NCBI GenBank assembly: GCA_035640715.1
Contig: DASQVO010000033.1
Location: 1 to 33,141 of the forward strand
Direction: 5' to 3'
Length of the DNA: 33,141 bases
Source of the DNA: DASQVO01 sp035640715
GTDB taxonomy: Bacteria > Actinomycetota > Actinomycetes > Streptosporangiales > Streptosporangiaceae
Part shown: one piece after another, positions 15,740 through 24,370 of the stretch
How the letters are laid out: each line of letters opens with the position of its first letter
Position numbering within the stretch: position 1 is the stretch's first letter
Notes under the pieces: model-generated
The model's input: the letters and a program-made list of their open reading frames with translations, nothing else
Told to the model about the DNA's origin: nothing
Database searches by the model: none
Made by a program: the position numbers and the translations under genes

Positions 15740-15874
15740 CCGATACACCGGCCGCTCGCCGGGCCAAGGCCCGGACTCGCTGGGCCGGTAACGATCGCCT
15801 GTCCGTAGCTTGCGCCGGTACCGGCCGATACACCGGCCGCTCGCCGGGCCAAGGCCCGGACTCGCTGGGCCGGT
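15740..15874. repeat. Perfect 50-bp direct repeat, two copies
   Basis: Positions 15740-15789 and 15825-15874 are identical over 50 bases, 85 bases apart start to start, with a unique 35-base spacer. Each copy contains the perfect hairpin CCGGGCC-AA-GGCCCGG (15759-15774 and 15844-15859). The pair lies between the ends of the convergent fahA and gpgS genes, so the hairpins could end transcription from either side. It may be a member of a dispersed repeat family in the genome. Two copies with one spacer are too few to call a CRISPR array. Confidence 0.9.
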
Positions 15875-15893
15875 TGGGCCGCACTCCCCCGGC

Positions 15894-16892
15894 TCAGGCG
15901 ACGGTGTCCCGGTCCTGGCCGCGCGCCAGGACGTGGGCGAGCGGCGGGCGCTCCAGCAGTTCGTTGAGGTGCTCATCGAGGCGCAGGCCGTCCTCGGTGG
16001 CGACGGCATGCAGGTAGATCTCCGGCCTGGGCAGCGACCGGACACCGCGAGAGCCTTGCGGGAGCATGCCCCGTTCGGGCATGCCGACGCGGCGGCCGAG
16101 CGCGCGCAGGACCGCGGAGCTCATCCGCGTGAGGTCCCAGAGCTGCTGGTGACGGTTCTGCCGGAAACCGAGATCGACCTGCGCCATCGCTGCCAGGCCC
16201 ACGTCCGCGAGCACGTCGATCAGCATCGCGATCTCGACGCCGTACCCGGTGGCGAACGGGATATTGCACAGCAGCTCCCGGTAGGCGGCGAATTCGCCGG
16301 CGAGCGGCTGCACGAATCCGGTGAGCTCCGGGTAGAAGAAATTGAGCAGCGGCTTGGCCATGAGCTCGGTCACCCGGCCTCCGCCGTCGACGACCGATTT
16401 GCCCGCCTGGGTGAAAGGACGCCGGTACGCCGCCTTGCTGAACTGAACGCCCGGGATCGTAAGGAGCGGCCCGAGCGTGCCATAAATGAAGTGCTCGCCG
16501 AAGCCGGCCGTATCGGCGTCCGCGAAGAGAACGATATCGCCGCGGGCTACGGAAAGGCTGCGCCACATGGCGTCGCCCTTGCCGTGGGCGCCCCCGTACT
16601 CGGGCAGCAGTTCGTTCTCGGAGTAGACTTCTGCGCCCCGGGCCCTGGCGATGTCCGCCGTGCCGTCAGCCGAGTCAGCGTCGACGACCACGACCTGGTC
16701 GACCAGCCCGCTCCGCTCGTTCAGCCGGGCCACCGTATCCAGGATCGGGCCGATGGTCTCCGCCACGTTACGGGTGGGCAGGACCAATGTCGCGGTGAGC
16801 CGGTTTCCCGTCCCGCCGCCCTCGGCGAGATCACGGAAATCACGGTAGTGAAATGAGCGCTGCTCAAACCATTCCCACACAGTTATGTCCAT
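15894..16892 (-). CDS. gpgS: Glucosyl-3-phosphoglycerate synthase
   Basis: A 332-residue GT-A fold glycosyltransferase (family GT81) that joins glucose from a sugar nucleotide to 3-phosphoglycerate, the first step to glucosylglycerate and, in mycobacteria, methylglucose lipopolysaccharides. The nucleotide-metal motif is D125-A-D127 (VLFADADTAGF), preceded by VVVVDADSADGT and LPEYGGAHGKGDAMW; the acceptor region includes FVQPLAGEFAAYRELL and TGYGVEIAMLID. N-terminal WFEQRSFHYRDF is typical of GpgS. The length matches the mycobacterial enzyme. The ribosome site is weak (GAAAG). The last residues lie 19 bases from the 50-bp repeat. No gpgP phosphatase is adjacent. Confidence 0.92.
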   Translation of the reverse strand: MDITVWEWFEQRSFHYRDFRDLAEGGGTGNRLTATLVLPTRNVAETIGPILDTVARLNERSGLVDQVVVVDADSADGTADIARARGAEVYSENELLPEYGGAHGKGDAMWRSLSVARGDIVLFADADTAGFGEHFIYGTLGPLLTIPGVQFSKAAYRRPFTQAGKSVVDGGGRVTELMAKPLLNFFYPELTGFVQPLAGEFAAYRELLCNIPFATGYGVEIAMLIDVLADVGLAAMAQVDLGFRQNRHQQLWDLTRMSSAVLRALGRRVGMPERGMLPQGSRGVRSLPRPEIYLHAVATEDGLRLDEHLNELLERPPLAHVLARGQDRDTVA

Positions 16893-17036
16893 GTACGACT
16901 TTCGTTCAGGCCCGCAGATCGCATAAGTCCAGCGGGGAGACTGCTACTATCGTGACCTCGGTGGTGCGTCGTACTCCCGCTACGCCCTGTTCGCAGCGGG
17001 ATAGCAGAGCTTAGCCGTCGGCTATTAACGTAAGGT

Positions 17037-17047
17037 AACGTCACGTT
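17037..17047. promoter_or_regulatory. Palindrome AACGTCACGTT upstream of gpgS
   Basis: AACGT and ACGTT form a perfect palindrome around a central C, about 145 bases before the gpgS start, and TAACGT also occurs at 17025-17041 as a partial direct repeat. The surrounding 17020-17060 is A/T-richer than the rest. This looks like a regulator site in the gpgS leader region, but the regulator is unknown. Confidence 0.4.
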
Positions 17048-17142
17048 GTATTCAGGTAAACGGCGGACCGTGACCGCCGCCTGACCGGACGGCCTGGGTA
17101 AAGCGGCCGCGCGGGGAATCCGGGGCGCGTGAGTGCGGCGAG

Positions 17143-17490
17143 TCAGCGGGAGGAGCGGGCGTAGTCCAGCGCCTCCCGGGCCAGCGGCTGCCACGCCAGG
17201 CCAGATTCCGGGGAGAGGCTGAACCATTCCTTCATCGGGGTACCCTTATTGGCGTCGAAACGGATGCCGTCGCCCGCCGCGACCAGGGCATCGACGCGAT
17301 TACGCGGAAGCTTCAGCACCAGTTGGCCGCGGACGAACATCGCAAAAATTTTCTTCTCGAAGAGGACGGCGTTCCGGCCGAAGCCGCCGCCGCCCCGCGG
17401 CGGCGTAACGCCCGGAATCCCGGCCAGTTCATCGACGAGCGCCTCGAAACGCTCCTCCTGCTCCGTCCCGCCGCCATCATGCTCGCTCAT
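17143..17490 (-). CDS. TfoX N-terminal domain protein
   Basis: A 115-residue protein with the TfoX/Sxy N-terminal fold. The pattern ERFEALVDELAGIPGV, then FGRNAVLFEKKIFAMF, LVLKLPRNRVDALVAAG and GTPMKEWFSL is that of the stand-alone actinobacterial members. In gamma-proteobacteria TfoX acts in competence, but single-domain versions in actinobacteria have no established role, and no such role should be assumed. A GGGAGA ribosome site stands eight bases before the ATG. It lies on the gpgS strand, with 250 bases between them, and diverges from the PfkB kinase gene 95 bases away. Confidence 0.85.
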   Translation of the reverse strand: MSEHDGGGTEQEERFEALVDELAGIPGVTPPRGGGGFGRNAVLFEKKIFAMFVRGQLVLKLPRNRVDALVAAGDGIRFDANKGTPMKEWFSLSPESGLAWQPLAREALDYARSSR

Positions 17491-17585
17491 AAGATGTCTC
17501 CCGCTCGCTCACGCGCCCATCCTCCTCCCATACACCGACAAAGCGCGTCGGCCACGGGCCACGTCTCCCCGTAAAGTGCTGTCTC

Positions 17586-18542
17586 GTGATCACTGTCATC
17601 GGCGAAGCGCTGGTCGACCTCGTGGTGTCACCGGACTGGTCCTGCCGCGCGTCGCCAGGCGGTGCGCCCGCGAACGTCGCCGTGGCCCTGGCCCGGCTGG
17701 ACCGCGACGTCTCGCTGCGCGCGCGGATCTCCGGCGACGGGTTCGGGACGATGCTCCGGCAGCACCTGTCCGGTAACGGTGTCAGCGCCAGGGATCTGGT
17801 GCCCGCGCCGGAGCCGACAACACTAGCGATCGCGACGCTCCACGGCGCTGGGCAGGCCACCTACAGCTTCTACCTGAACGGAACGGCCGACTGGATGTGG
17901 CAGCCGGCCGAGCTTGCGTCGCTGGCCGGCGACGTGGCAGCCCTGTACCTCGGATCGCTGGCGGCAGCCCTGCCACCGGGGGCGGCCCATATCGAGTCGC
18001 TCGCGCAGCGGACTCGTTCGGCCGGGAAGACGGTCATTTTCTACGATCCGAACCTCCGGCCCGGCGCGACACCCGACGCCCGCGCCGGGCGACTACGTGT
18101 CGAGCGGCAGTTGCGGCACGTGCACGTCGCGAAGGCGAGCTCGGAGGATATCAGCTGGCTCTATCCCGGCGAGACGGTCAGCGAGGTCGCGCGCCGCTGG
18201 CAGCGGCTCGGGCCCGATCTGGTCGTGGTGACGCTGGGGGCGGGCGGGGCCTTCGGGCTCAGCCGGGACGGAACCGAGGTCACCGTTCCCCCAGCGCCAG
18301 CCGAGGTGGTAGACACGATCGGCGCGGGCGACGCCTTCTCAGCCGGGCTGCTCGACGCGATGGCCGAGGCCAACCTGCTCGGCCGGGCCGGGATCGCCGC
18401 GCTGCCGGGGCTGGACAGCGGGCGGCTCACGCGCCTGCTCACCAGCGCCGGGATCGTGGCCGCCCTGACCTGCGAGCGGGCTGGCGCCGACCCTCCCCGC
18501 AAAGCCGAGGTCGCCGCGCGGCGCGCCCGGGATCGCGCATAA
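17586..18542 (+). CDS. PfkB-family sugar kinase (fructokinase-like)
   Basis: A 318-residue ribokinase/PfkB-family kinase that phosphorylates a sugar or nucleoside from ATP. The first signature PGGAPANVAVALARL (residues 24-38) and the second DTIGAGDAFSAGLLDA (243-258), with catalytic Asp249 and the GAGD anion hole, are intact; YDPNLRPG near 153-160 is typical of fructokinases. The substrate cannot be fixed from sequence alone. The GTG start lacks a clear ribosome site, so the mRNA may be leaderless. It is followed by the DUF2254 gene on the same strand, 61 bases away. It is a possible but unproven kinase for sugar salvage with the mtnA region 6 kb downstream. Confidence 0.9.
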   Translation: MITVIGEALVDLVVSPDWSCRASPGGAPANVAVALARLDRDVSLRARISGDGFGTMLRQHLSGNGVSARDLVPAPEPTTLAIATLHGAGQATYSFYLNGTADWMWQPAELASLAGDVAALYLGSLAAALPPGAAHIESLAQRTRSAGKTVIFYDPNLRPGATPDARAGRLRVERQLRHVHVAKASSEDISWLYPGETVSEVARRWQRLGPDLVVVTLGAGGAFGLSRDGTEVTVPPAPAEVVDTIGAGDAFSAGLLDAMAEANLLGRAGIAALPGLDSGRLTRLLTSAGIVAALTCERAGADPPRKAEVAARRARDRA

Positions 18543-18603
18543 TGACAGTAGGGTCAGCCGGGAAGTCTGGTCGGCGCGGATGGTCGAAGTTCAGGAGTTC
18601 ACC

Positions 18604-20004
18604 ATGTTCCGCCGCATCTGGTCCCCGGCACTGGCGTCTCACTGGCGCCGTGAGGTGTTCCGGACCAACCTGTGGGTGGTCCCGGCGGCCGAGGTCGTGG
18701 CCGCGATCGCGTTGTTCGTCTGCACGCTGATCCTGGACCGGGCCGCCTACCGCGGGGCGTTCACCATCCCGGCCTGGGTGATCAGCGGGACCGCCGACGC
18801 AGCCCGGCAGATCCTGACGGCGATCGCCGCGGCCGTGATCACCGTGGTGGGCGTCGTCTTCTCCATCATCCTGGTGACGCTGACGCTGGCATCGACCCAG
18901 TTCGGGCCGCGCATGCTGCGGAACTTCATCCGCGACCGCGGCACCCAGCTGACGCTGGGGACGTTCGTGGCGACCTTCGTCTACGCGGTGCTCGTGGTCG
19001 TCTCGATCAGCCCAGGCCCGCACGGGGATTTCGTGCCGCACATCGGTGTCACGGTGACCCTCGGGCTCATGGTGGCCGACCTGGCCATCCTCATCTACTT
19101 CATCCATCACACCGCGGTCTCCATCCAGCTGCCGCAAGTGATCGCGAGCATCGCCAACGACCTGTCCGAGGCCATCAGGGTGCAGGGCGGCGGAGATGGC
19201 GCGGCCGGGAACGCCGGCCGGCGGCGCAGCGGACCCTCATCGGCCGAGATCCTGTCCCGGATGGAGCTGGGCGGAGGCGTGGTCAAGGCGCCCGCCAGCG
19301 GCTACGTGCAGTTCATCGGGCACCAGAACCTGATCCGGCTGGCCGCCGAGGCTGACGCCGTGATCAGCCTCGACTGCCGGCCCGGCCACTTCATCGTGCA
19401 GGGGCACCCGTTCGCCAGGGTGTGGCCGCCGGAAGCCGCCAGGGTGGTCAGCGAGGCGCTGGGGCACGCCCACGTGATCGGGCCGTATCGCACTCTCACC
19501 CAGGACGTTTCGTTCGGCATCGACCAGCTGGTCGAGATCGCCATCCGGGCCCTGTCATCCGCCGTGAACGACACCTTCACGGCGCTGACCTGCATTGACT
19601 GGCTCGGTGATAACCTCTGCAAGATCGTCAGCCGCTGGCATCCGGACCGGTACCACCGCGATGAAGAGGGCTTTATCCGGGTCATCGCGGCCCAGCCCGA
19701 ATATGAGCGCCTCGTGCAGCGCTCCTTCGAGAAGATCCGCCAGGCCGGCGCGGGCATGCCAGCCATAATGATCCGCCAGCTCGACGCGCTCGCCCTGATC
19801 ATGGCCGATACGTCCAGCCCAGGACAGCGCCGGGTGCTGCTCGAGCAGGCGGCGATGATCGACCGTGCCAGCGAGCGGTCGGTAACCGAGGCAGCCGATC
19901 GTGCCGACGTCCGCCGCCGCTACGAGCATGTCCTCACTGTCGACAGCAGGCTTGCCGCCGCGGCCATCGCCACCGCCCCAGACACATCCGCGGACCGCTC
20001 GTAA
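18604..20004 (+). CDS. DUF2254 family membrane protein
   Basis: A 466-residue predicted membrane protein of the DUF2254 family. Four hydrophobic segments lie in the first 170 residues (around VVPAAEVVAAIALFVCTLIL, AAAVITVVGVVFSIILVTLT, a third near FVATFVYAVLVVV and a fourth at LGLMVADLAILIYFI). The conserved cytoplasmic region follows, with QFGPRMLRNFIRD between segments two and three and FGIDQLVEIAIRALSSAVND later. No function is established. AGGAG about seven bases before ATG 18604 favours this start over an in-frame ATG at 18580. It follows the PfkB gene and precedes the flavoprotein on the same strand; a shared transcript is possible. Confidence 0.88.
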   Translation: MFRRIWSPALASHWRREVFRTNLWVVPAAEVVAAIALFVCTLILDRAAYRGAFTIPAWVISGTADAARQILTAIAAAVITVVGVVFSIILVTLTLASTQFGPRMLRNFIRDRGTQLTLGTFVATFVYAVLVVVSISPGPHGDFVPHIGVTVTLGLMVADLAILIYFIHHTAVSIQLPQVIASIANDLSEAIRVQGGGDGAAGNAGRRRSGPSSAEILSRMELGGGVVKAPASGYVQFIGHQNLIRLAAEADAVISLDCRPGHFIVQGHPFARVWPPEAARVVSEALGHAHVIGPYRTLTQDVSFGIDQLVEIAIRALSSAVNDTFTALTCIDWLGDNLCKIVSRWHPDRYHRDEEGFIRVIAAQPEYERLVQRSFEKIRQAGAGMPAIMIRQLDALALIMADTSSPGQRRVLLEQAAMIDRASERSVTEAADRADVRRRYEHVLTVDSRLAAAAIATAPDTSADRS

Positions 20005-20088
20005 CGATCGGTGGGCTTCTGCGGCCGGCCGCCGCCGCGCCGCTCGATAGACTCGTCCGGGGACGAGCTGTTGCTGAGGAGGCCACCT

Positions 20089-21534
20089 GTGTCCGACGAA
20101 TACGACGTGGTGGTCATCGGAGCCGGACCACCGGGGGAGAACGTCGCGGACCGTGCGGTCAAGGGCGGGCTCACCGCGGTCATCGTCGAATCGGAACTGG
20201 TCGGCGGTGAATGCTCCTACTGGGCTTGCATGCCGAGCAAGGCGCTGCTCCGCCCGGTCGCCGCCGTCGCCGAAGCCAGTGAGATCCAGGGCGTCAGCGG
20301 CGCCCGGCTCGACCCGCCGCCTGTGCTCGCCCGCCGTGACACCTTCACCAGCAACTGGAAGGACGACGGCCAGGTCGGCTGGCTGAACGGGGCGCACGTC
20401 GATCTCGTCCGGGGGCATGCCCGGCTGACCGGGCCCCGGGCGGTCTCCGTCGGCCCGGCTCCCGCCGCCGCGTTTCCCGCGGGCACGGTATCCGGCAGCA
20501 CGCCTGCTGCCGGAACGCGGGAGCTGCGGGCCCGGCACGCCGTCGTCGTCGCCACCGGCAGCCGGGCGCTCATCCCGCCCGTGCGCGGACTGGGCGACGT
20601 GCGCCCATGGACGAGCCGTGAGGCGACCAGCGCGCACGAGGTGCCCAAGCGGCTGGCCATCATCGGCGGCGGGGTGGTCGGCTGCGAGATGGCCGCTGCC
20701 TGGCAGGCACTCGGCGCCCAGGTCACCCTCCTCGTCCGCGAGGAGCGCCTGCTGGAGCGGGTCGAGGACTTCGCCGGGGAGATGGTCGCGGACGGGCTGT
20801 CGGCCGCGGGCGTGGACGTCCGGCTCGGCATCACCGTCACCGCCGCCGAGCGGCCCAGCGCGGGTGGCCCGGTGTCGCTGCTGTGCGAGAACGGGACATG
20901 GCTGGAGGCCGAGGAGGTCCTCGTCGCGACAGGCCGGGTCCCGCGTACCGACGATCTCGGCCTGGAAACTGTCGGCCTCACGCCGGGATCGTGGCTCGAT
21001 GTGGACGGCACCTGCCAGGTGACCGGGGTCGACGGCGGCTGGCTGTATGGGGTTGGCGACGTCAACCACCTCGCGCTGCTCACCCATATGGGGAAATACC
21101 AGGCCCGCATCTGCGGGGACGCCATCGCCGCCCGGGCGAAGGGGAAGGAGCCGGCGGCGACGGCGTGGGCCAACCAGTCGGCCGTGCCGCAGGTGATCTT
21201 CACGGTGCCCGAGGTCGCCGCGGTCGGCCCGTCGTCGGCGCAGGCACGGGAGGCCGGCCGGCGTATCCGCGTCGTGGACTACGACATCGGGTCGGTGGCC
21301 GGCGCCAGCCTGTTCGCCGACGGCTACGCGGGCCGGGCGCGGATGGTGGTCGACGAGGACAGCAGGACCATGATCAGTGCGACGCTCGCCGGCCCCGGCG
21401 TCGGCGAGCTGATCCACGCGGCCACCGTCGCCGTCGCGGGGCAGGTACCGCTCGACCAGCTGCGGCACGCGGTGCCGTCGTACCCGACCATCAGCGAGAT
21501 ATGGCTGCGGCTGCTCGAGGCTTACGGCCTATGA
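20089..21534 (+). CDS. MerA/lipoamide dehydrogenase-like flavin disulfide oxidoreductase
   Basis: A 481-residue class I pyridine nucleotide-disulfide oxidoreductase. FAD binding: VVVIGAGPPGE (residues 7-17); redox pair Cys42-Cys47 in GGECSYWACMPSKAL; NAD(P)H binding: IIGGGVVGCEMAAAWQALG; second FAD motif: LYGVGDVN. The C-terminal dimer segment reads SYPTISE, where lipoamide dehydrogenases have HPTLSE, so the catalytic His is a Tyr (465), as in mercuric reductases. No N-terminal metal-binding domain and no C-terminal Cys pair are seen, so a mercury role is doubtful; a quinone or other acceptor is possible. AGGAGG six bases before GTG 20089 fixes the start. Confidence 0.9.
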   Translation: MSDEYDVVVIGAGPPGENVADRAVKGGLTAVIVESELVGGECSYWACMPSKALLRPVAAVAEASEIQGVSGARLDPPPVLARRDTFTSNWKDDGQVGWLNGAHVDLVRGHARLTGPRAVSVGPAPAAAFPAGTVSGSTPAAGTRELRARHAVVVATGSRALIPPVRGLGDVRPWTSREATSAHEVPKRLAIIGGGVVGCEMAAAWQALGAQVTLLVREERLLERVEDFAGEMVADGLSAAGVDVRLGITVTAAERPSAGGPVSLLCENGTWLEAEEVLVATGRVPRTDDLGLETVGLTPGSWLDVDGTCQVTGVDGGWLYGVGDVNHLALLTHMGKYQARICGDAIAARAKGKEPAATAWANQSAVPQVIFTVPEVAAVGPSSAQAREAGRRIRVVDYDIGSVAGASLFADGYAGRARMVVDEDSRTMISATLAGPGVGELIHAATVAVAGQVPLDQLRHAVPSYPTISEIWLRLLEAYGL

Positions 21535-21585
21535 GCGCGCGCCTGGCTCTGGTCCCGGCCACTCATCGGCGGAGGGGGCTCTGAC

Positions 21586-22491
21586 ATGAAATCGGTGGGA
21601 CTCGTCCTGCATCCCCAGCGCGATTCCGCGGAAGCCGTCGAGGCGGTGCTCAGCTGGGCCGCCAGCCGCGGCATTCCCGTCTTCGGCCTCAAGGACGAGG
21701 TGACCAGGCTGAACTGCGCCGCGATCCCGGTCACCGAGGAGGAGCTCGGCGGGCGGGCCGAGCTGATCGTGAGCCTTGGCGGCGACGGGACGATGCTGCG
21801 GGCCATGCGGCTGGCGGACCGGCAGCGCGCTTCGGTGCTCGGGGTAAACCTTGGGAAGCTGGGCTTCCTGCCCGAGGTCGACGTGCCTGAACTGCCCAGC
21901 GCGCTGTCCGCCATCGACGATCACCGGTTCACCCTCGAGCCGCGGCTCGCGATCGACGCCACCTTCGGCACGACGTCCGTCACGGCCTTCAATGACGTGG
22001 TCGTGGTCCGGATGCCGGGGAACGAGGGGTCGGCTTTCGTCGCGGTCCATGTCGGCGGCCAGCCGTTCGTCAGTTATGCCGCGGACGCCGTCATCGTCGC
22101 GACCCCGACGGGTTCGACGGCCTACAGTTTCTCCGCCGGCGGCCCGATCGTGGAGCCCCGTGTGGAAGCCCTGCTGGTGACTCCCGCGGCTCCGCACTCC
22201 GCCTACAACCGGGGCTTCGTGCTGTCCGTGGACGACACCGTGGCACTGGACATACTGCCGCCCAGCGGCCGGCTGGCCATCGAGGTGGATGGTCAGGTAG
22301 AAGGCTACGCCGACCCCGGTGACCGGATTGAGCTGCGGGCCCGGCCGGACGCCGCACGCGTCGTCCGCCTCGGTCACACCACGTTCTTTCAGCGGGCCCG
22401 CCGCAAGCTCCGGCTTACCGACTCCGCTGAGATCCCGCCAAGCTACGTCGACGGCGACGGCGCAGCGCCATTGTGGCCTCCTGGGCGCTGA
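21586..22491 (+). CDS. nadK: NAD kinase
   Basis: A 301-residue ATP-NAD kinase, which makes NADP by phosphorylating NAD at the 2' position. The GGDGT nucleotide motif is at residues 65-69 (VSLGGDGTMLRAM), followed by GVNLGKLGFLPE, the FNDVVV region with the substrate Asn-Asp, and the glycine-rich TPTGSTAYSFSAGGPIV. The length is normal. A GGAGGGGG ribosome site precedes the ATG. It follows the flavoprotein by 51 bases on the same strand, so supply of NADP next to a pyridine-nucleotide oxidoreductase may be co-ordinated. It may be a second NAD kinase, since most actinomycetes encode one near the recN region, which is not seen here. Confidence 0.94.
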   Translation: MKSVGLVLHPQRDSAEAVEAVLSWAASRGIPVFGLKDEVTRLNCAAIPVTEEELGGRAELIVSLGGDGTMLRAMRLADRQRASVLGVNLGKLGFLPEVDVPELPSALSAIDDHRFTLEPRLAIDATFGTTSVTAFNDVVVVRMPGNEGSAFVAVHVGGQPFVSYAADAVIVATPTGSTAYSFSAGGPIVEPRVEALLVTPAAPHSAYNRGFVLSVDDTVALDILPPSGRLAIEVDGQVEGYADPGDRIELRARPDAARVVRLGHTTFFQRARRKLRLTDSAEIPPSYVDGDGAAPLWPPGR

Positions 22492-22582
22492 GCTCTGCCG
22501 CCCGGGCAATGGAATGGCAGACGATGACGAATAGGTGACCCGCCCATGCACCGCACACCCCACGCGCATGACAAGAGAGCAT

Positions 22583-22960
22583 ATGCGACGAATTTACGAC
22601 TATTACGGGGCACGAGAAGCTGACCGGAAGCACATTAGCGATCTCGTGTCTGAAGCGACCGGCATCACATTCGAATCTCGCGAGAGCTACTATATCGGCC
22701 AGTATTTCAGGGGAGTTGGATCACCCGGGAGAGTGGAAATTCTGCCGAATGAGCTTGAGGATGAGGAGGGAAAGTTTCTCCGCTGGTCAGAATTCGCCGA
22801 TTACAAGACAATCCTGACCGTCGAGTGGGCGATGCCAGCCGGGACCGAATCGCCGTCCTATCTGGACAATTTGCGAGAAAAGCTCCGCAGTGTCGGGGAA
22901 CTGGTCTTCCTGAAGCGAAGCCAGTCGTCCCGCCGCCCCCCGGCTGATTTAGCTGTCTAG
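22583..22960 (+). CDS. Hypothetical protein of lower GC content
   Basis: A 125-residue soluble protein of unknown function (MRRIYDYYGAREADRKHISD at the start, then TGITFESRESYYIGQYFRG, and a C-terminal KLRSVGELVFLKRSQSSRR). No family was recognised. Its codons are clearly less GC-biased than those of every neighbouring gene, with many A- or T-ending codons such as ATT, GAA and TAT, which suggests recent transfer. ATG 22583 has an AAGAGAG motif just upstream; in-frame alternatives are GTG 22535 and ATG 22568. It is a stand-alone gene between nadK and a gene-free stretch. It might be a small effector, immunity or phage-derived protein, but nothing in the sequence proves this. Confidence 0.65.
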   Translation: MRRIYDYYGAREADRKHISDLVSEATGITFESRESYYIGQYFRGVGSPGRVEILPNELEDEEGKFLRWSEFADYKTILTVEWAMPAGTESPSYLDNLREKLRSVGELVFLKRSQSSRRPPADLAV

Positions 22961-23319
22961 GTAATCGCATCTGCGTGTTCTGATGATCCATGGGCATCGA
23001 TGCCTCCGGTTCCCCGACCCGCACCGACCTGGCCTGCTACCGCCGGTATCCACGATGCTCAGCGAAGGCGATAGAACACATGCCCCTGCGGCGGTCATCG
23101 CCAAGTAGGTCGCCCTCCAGGCTGACCTGGGCAGGGACAGATTAGCAAAAGTCCTAATAGACATTGGCTGAGATCAGGAAGAAGCACCGTGCCTGATGAG
23201 ACGGCTGGGATCTCGCGGACGAGCCCAGGCGGTCGCGCTGACCCGGGCCACGTTCGACCGTCCGCACAGCCCGGAAGGGACCCCGGCGCGCAGGCCCGGT
23301 GACCACCCGGCACGTCGGC
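22961..23319. other. Gene-free stretch
   Basis: About 360 bases separate the lower-GC orphan gene from mtnA. Short open frames exist on both strands, but none looks protein-like. The left part (22961-23170) is less GC-rich, continuing the composition of the orphan gene, which suggests it belongs to the same inserted segment. No convincing terminator was seen. Confidence 0.45.
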
Positions 23320-24339
23320 TCAGCCCGGAGTAATCAGCCGGTCCTCCGTCACCACAGCCGTGACGAGCTCCGCCGGGGTGATGTCGAACGCATAGTTCAG
23401 GGCGCGGGTTCCGTCCGGGGCCAAAGGGACCCCCCGGACGTGCGTGACCTCTTCGCCGGCCCGCTGCTCGACGGGGATCGCGGCACCGTCCGGTGTCGCC
23501 GGGTCGATGGTCGACTCGGGCACCACGACCACGAACGGGATCCCGGCGCGCCGCGCGGCCAGCGCGAGGCTGTAGGTGCCGATCTTGTTCGCCACGTCAC
23601 CGTTGGCCGCGACCCGGTCCGCGCCGACGACCGCGGCGTCGACCAGCCCCTGGCTGATCATGAACGGCCCGGCCCCGTCGCAGACGAGGTAGTGCTCGAT
23701 GCCGAGCTGGCCCAGTTCCCAGCAGGTCAGCCGGGCGCCCTGGAGCAGCGGCCGGGTCTCGTCCACGATGACGTGGGCGACCGCCCCCTGGCCGTGCAGC
23801 GCCCGGATCACGCCCAGCGCGGTGCCCCACCCGAGGCACGCGAGGCTGCCCGTGTTGCAGTGGGTCTCCACCCGCAGCGGCCCGGGCCCGCAGGCCTCGC
23901 GTAGGTAGGCGGCGCCCCGTTCGCTCATCCGGTATGTCGCGGTGACGGTCGCCGCCACGGCCGCGAGTGCCACGGCCTCCACCGCGCCCGCCCCGTCCGG
24001 TATCGCCGCCGCGGCCGCCTGGGCCTCGCGGCGCAGGTTGACGGCGGTCGGCCGGGCGTCGCTGATCCGCTTGACCTCCGCGGCCAGCCGGGCCTCGTCC
24101 CAGCCGGACTCTTCGGCCAGGCGGGCGGCCAGGGCGACGCCGAGGGCGCCGGCGGCGCCGAGCACCGGCGCGCCACGGATGGCCAGCCGGGTGATCGCGT
24201 CCACCAGTTCGTCGATCGTGGTGATATGAAGTATGCGGATCTCGTGCGGGAGAGCCGTCTGGTCGATGGCGACGATGTGGCCGTCTCGCCAGCCGATTAC
24301 CTCTGCCGCCTCATCCGGGTGAGCCGGGCTGGAGTGCAT
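23320..24339 (-). CDS. mtnA: S-methyl-5-thioribose-1-phosphate isomerase (MtnA)
   Basis: A 339-residue isomerase that converts methylthioribose-1-phosphate (or 5-deoxyribose-1-phosphate) to the ribulose-1-phosphate form. The catalytic cysteine is Cys161 (ETHCNTGSLAC) and the catalytic aspartate Asp241 (GADRVAANGDVANKIGTY); AIRGAPVLGAAGALGVAL near residue 53 is the N-terminal signature. The fold is shared with eIF2B subunits, but the Cys/Asp pair identifies the enzyme. ATG 24339 lacks a clear ribosome site. It is divergent from a class II aldolase gene only 31 bases away. With that enzyme it would make dihydroxyacetone phosphate and an aldehyde from the waste nucleosides methylthioadenosine or 5'-deoxyadenosine. 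Confidence 0.93.
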   Translation of the reverse strand: MHSSPAHPDEAAEVIGWRDGHIVAIDQTALPHEIRILHITTIDELVDAITRLAIRGAPVLGAAGALGVALAARLAEESGWDEARLAAEVKRISDARPTAVNLRREAQAAAAAIPDGAGAVEAVALAAVAATVTATYRMSERGAAYLREACGPGPLRVETHCNTGSLACLGWGTALGVIRALHGQGAVAHVIVDETRPLLQGARLTCWELGQLGIEHYLVCDGAGPFMISQGLVDAAVVGADRVAANGDVANKIGTYSLALAARRAGIPFVVVVPESTIDPATPDGAAIPVEQRAGEEVTHVRGVPLAPDGTRALNYAFDITPAELVTAVVTEDRLITPG

Positions 24340-24370
24340 ACCGTGAAGCTACCCAAGGGAGGGATGGGTG

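Noticed and set aside
15740..15874. Repeat pair considered as a CRISPR array
   Set aside because: Only two copies with one spacer, unusually long repeats and no cas genes in the window.
19555..21468. A 637-codon open frame on the minus strand
   Set aside because: It runs opposite the DUF2254 and flavoprotein genes, which have clear motifs and ribosome sites; long antisense frames are expected at this GC content.
20089..21534. Calling the flavoprotein a mercuric reductase because of the Tyr in place of His
   Set aside because: No mer operon genes, no N-terminal metal-binding domain and no C-terminal cysteine pair are present.
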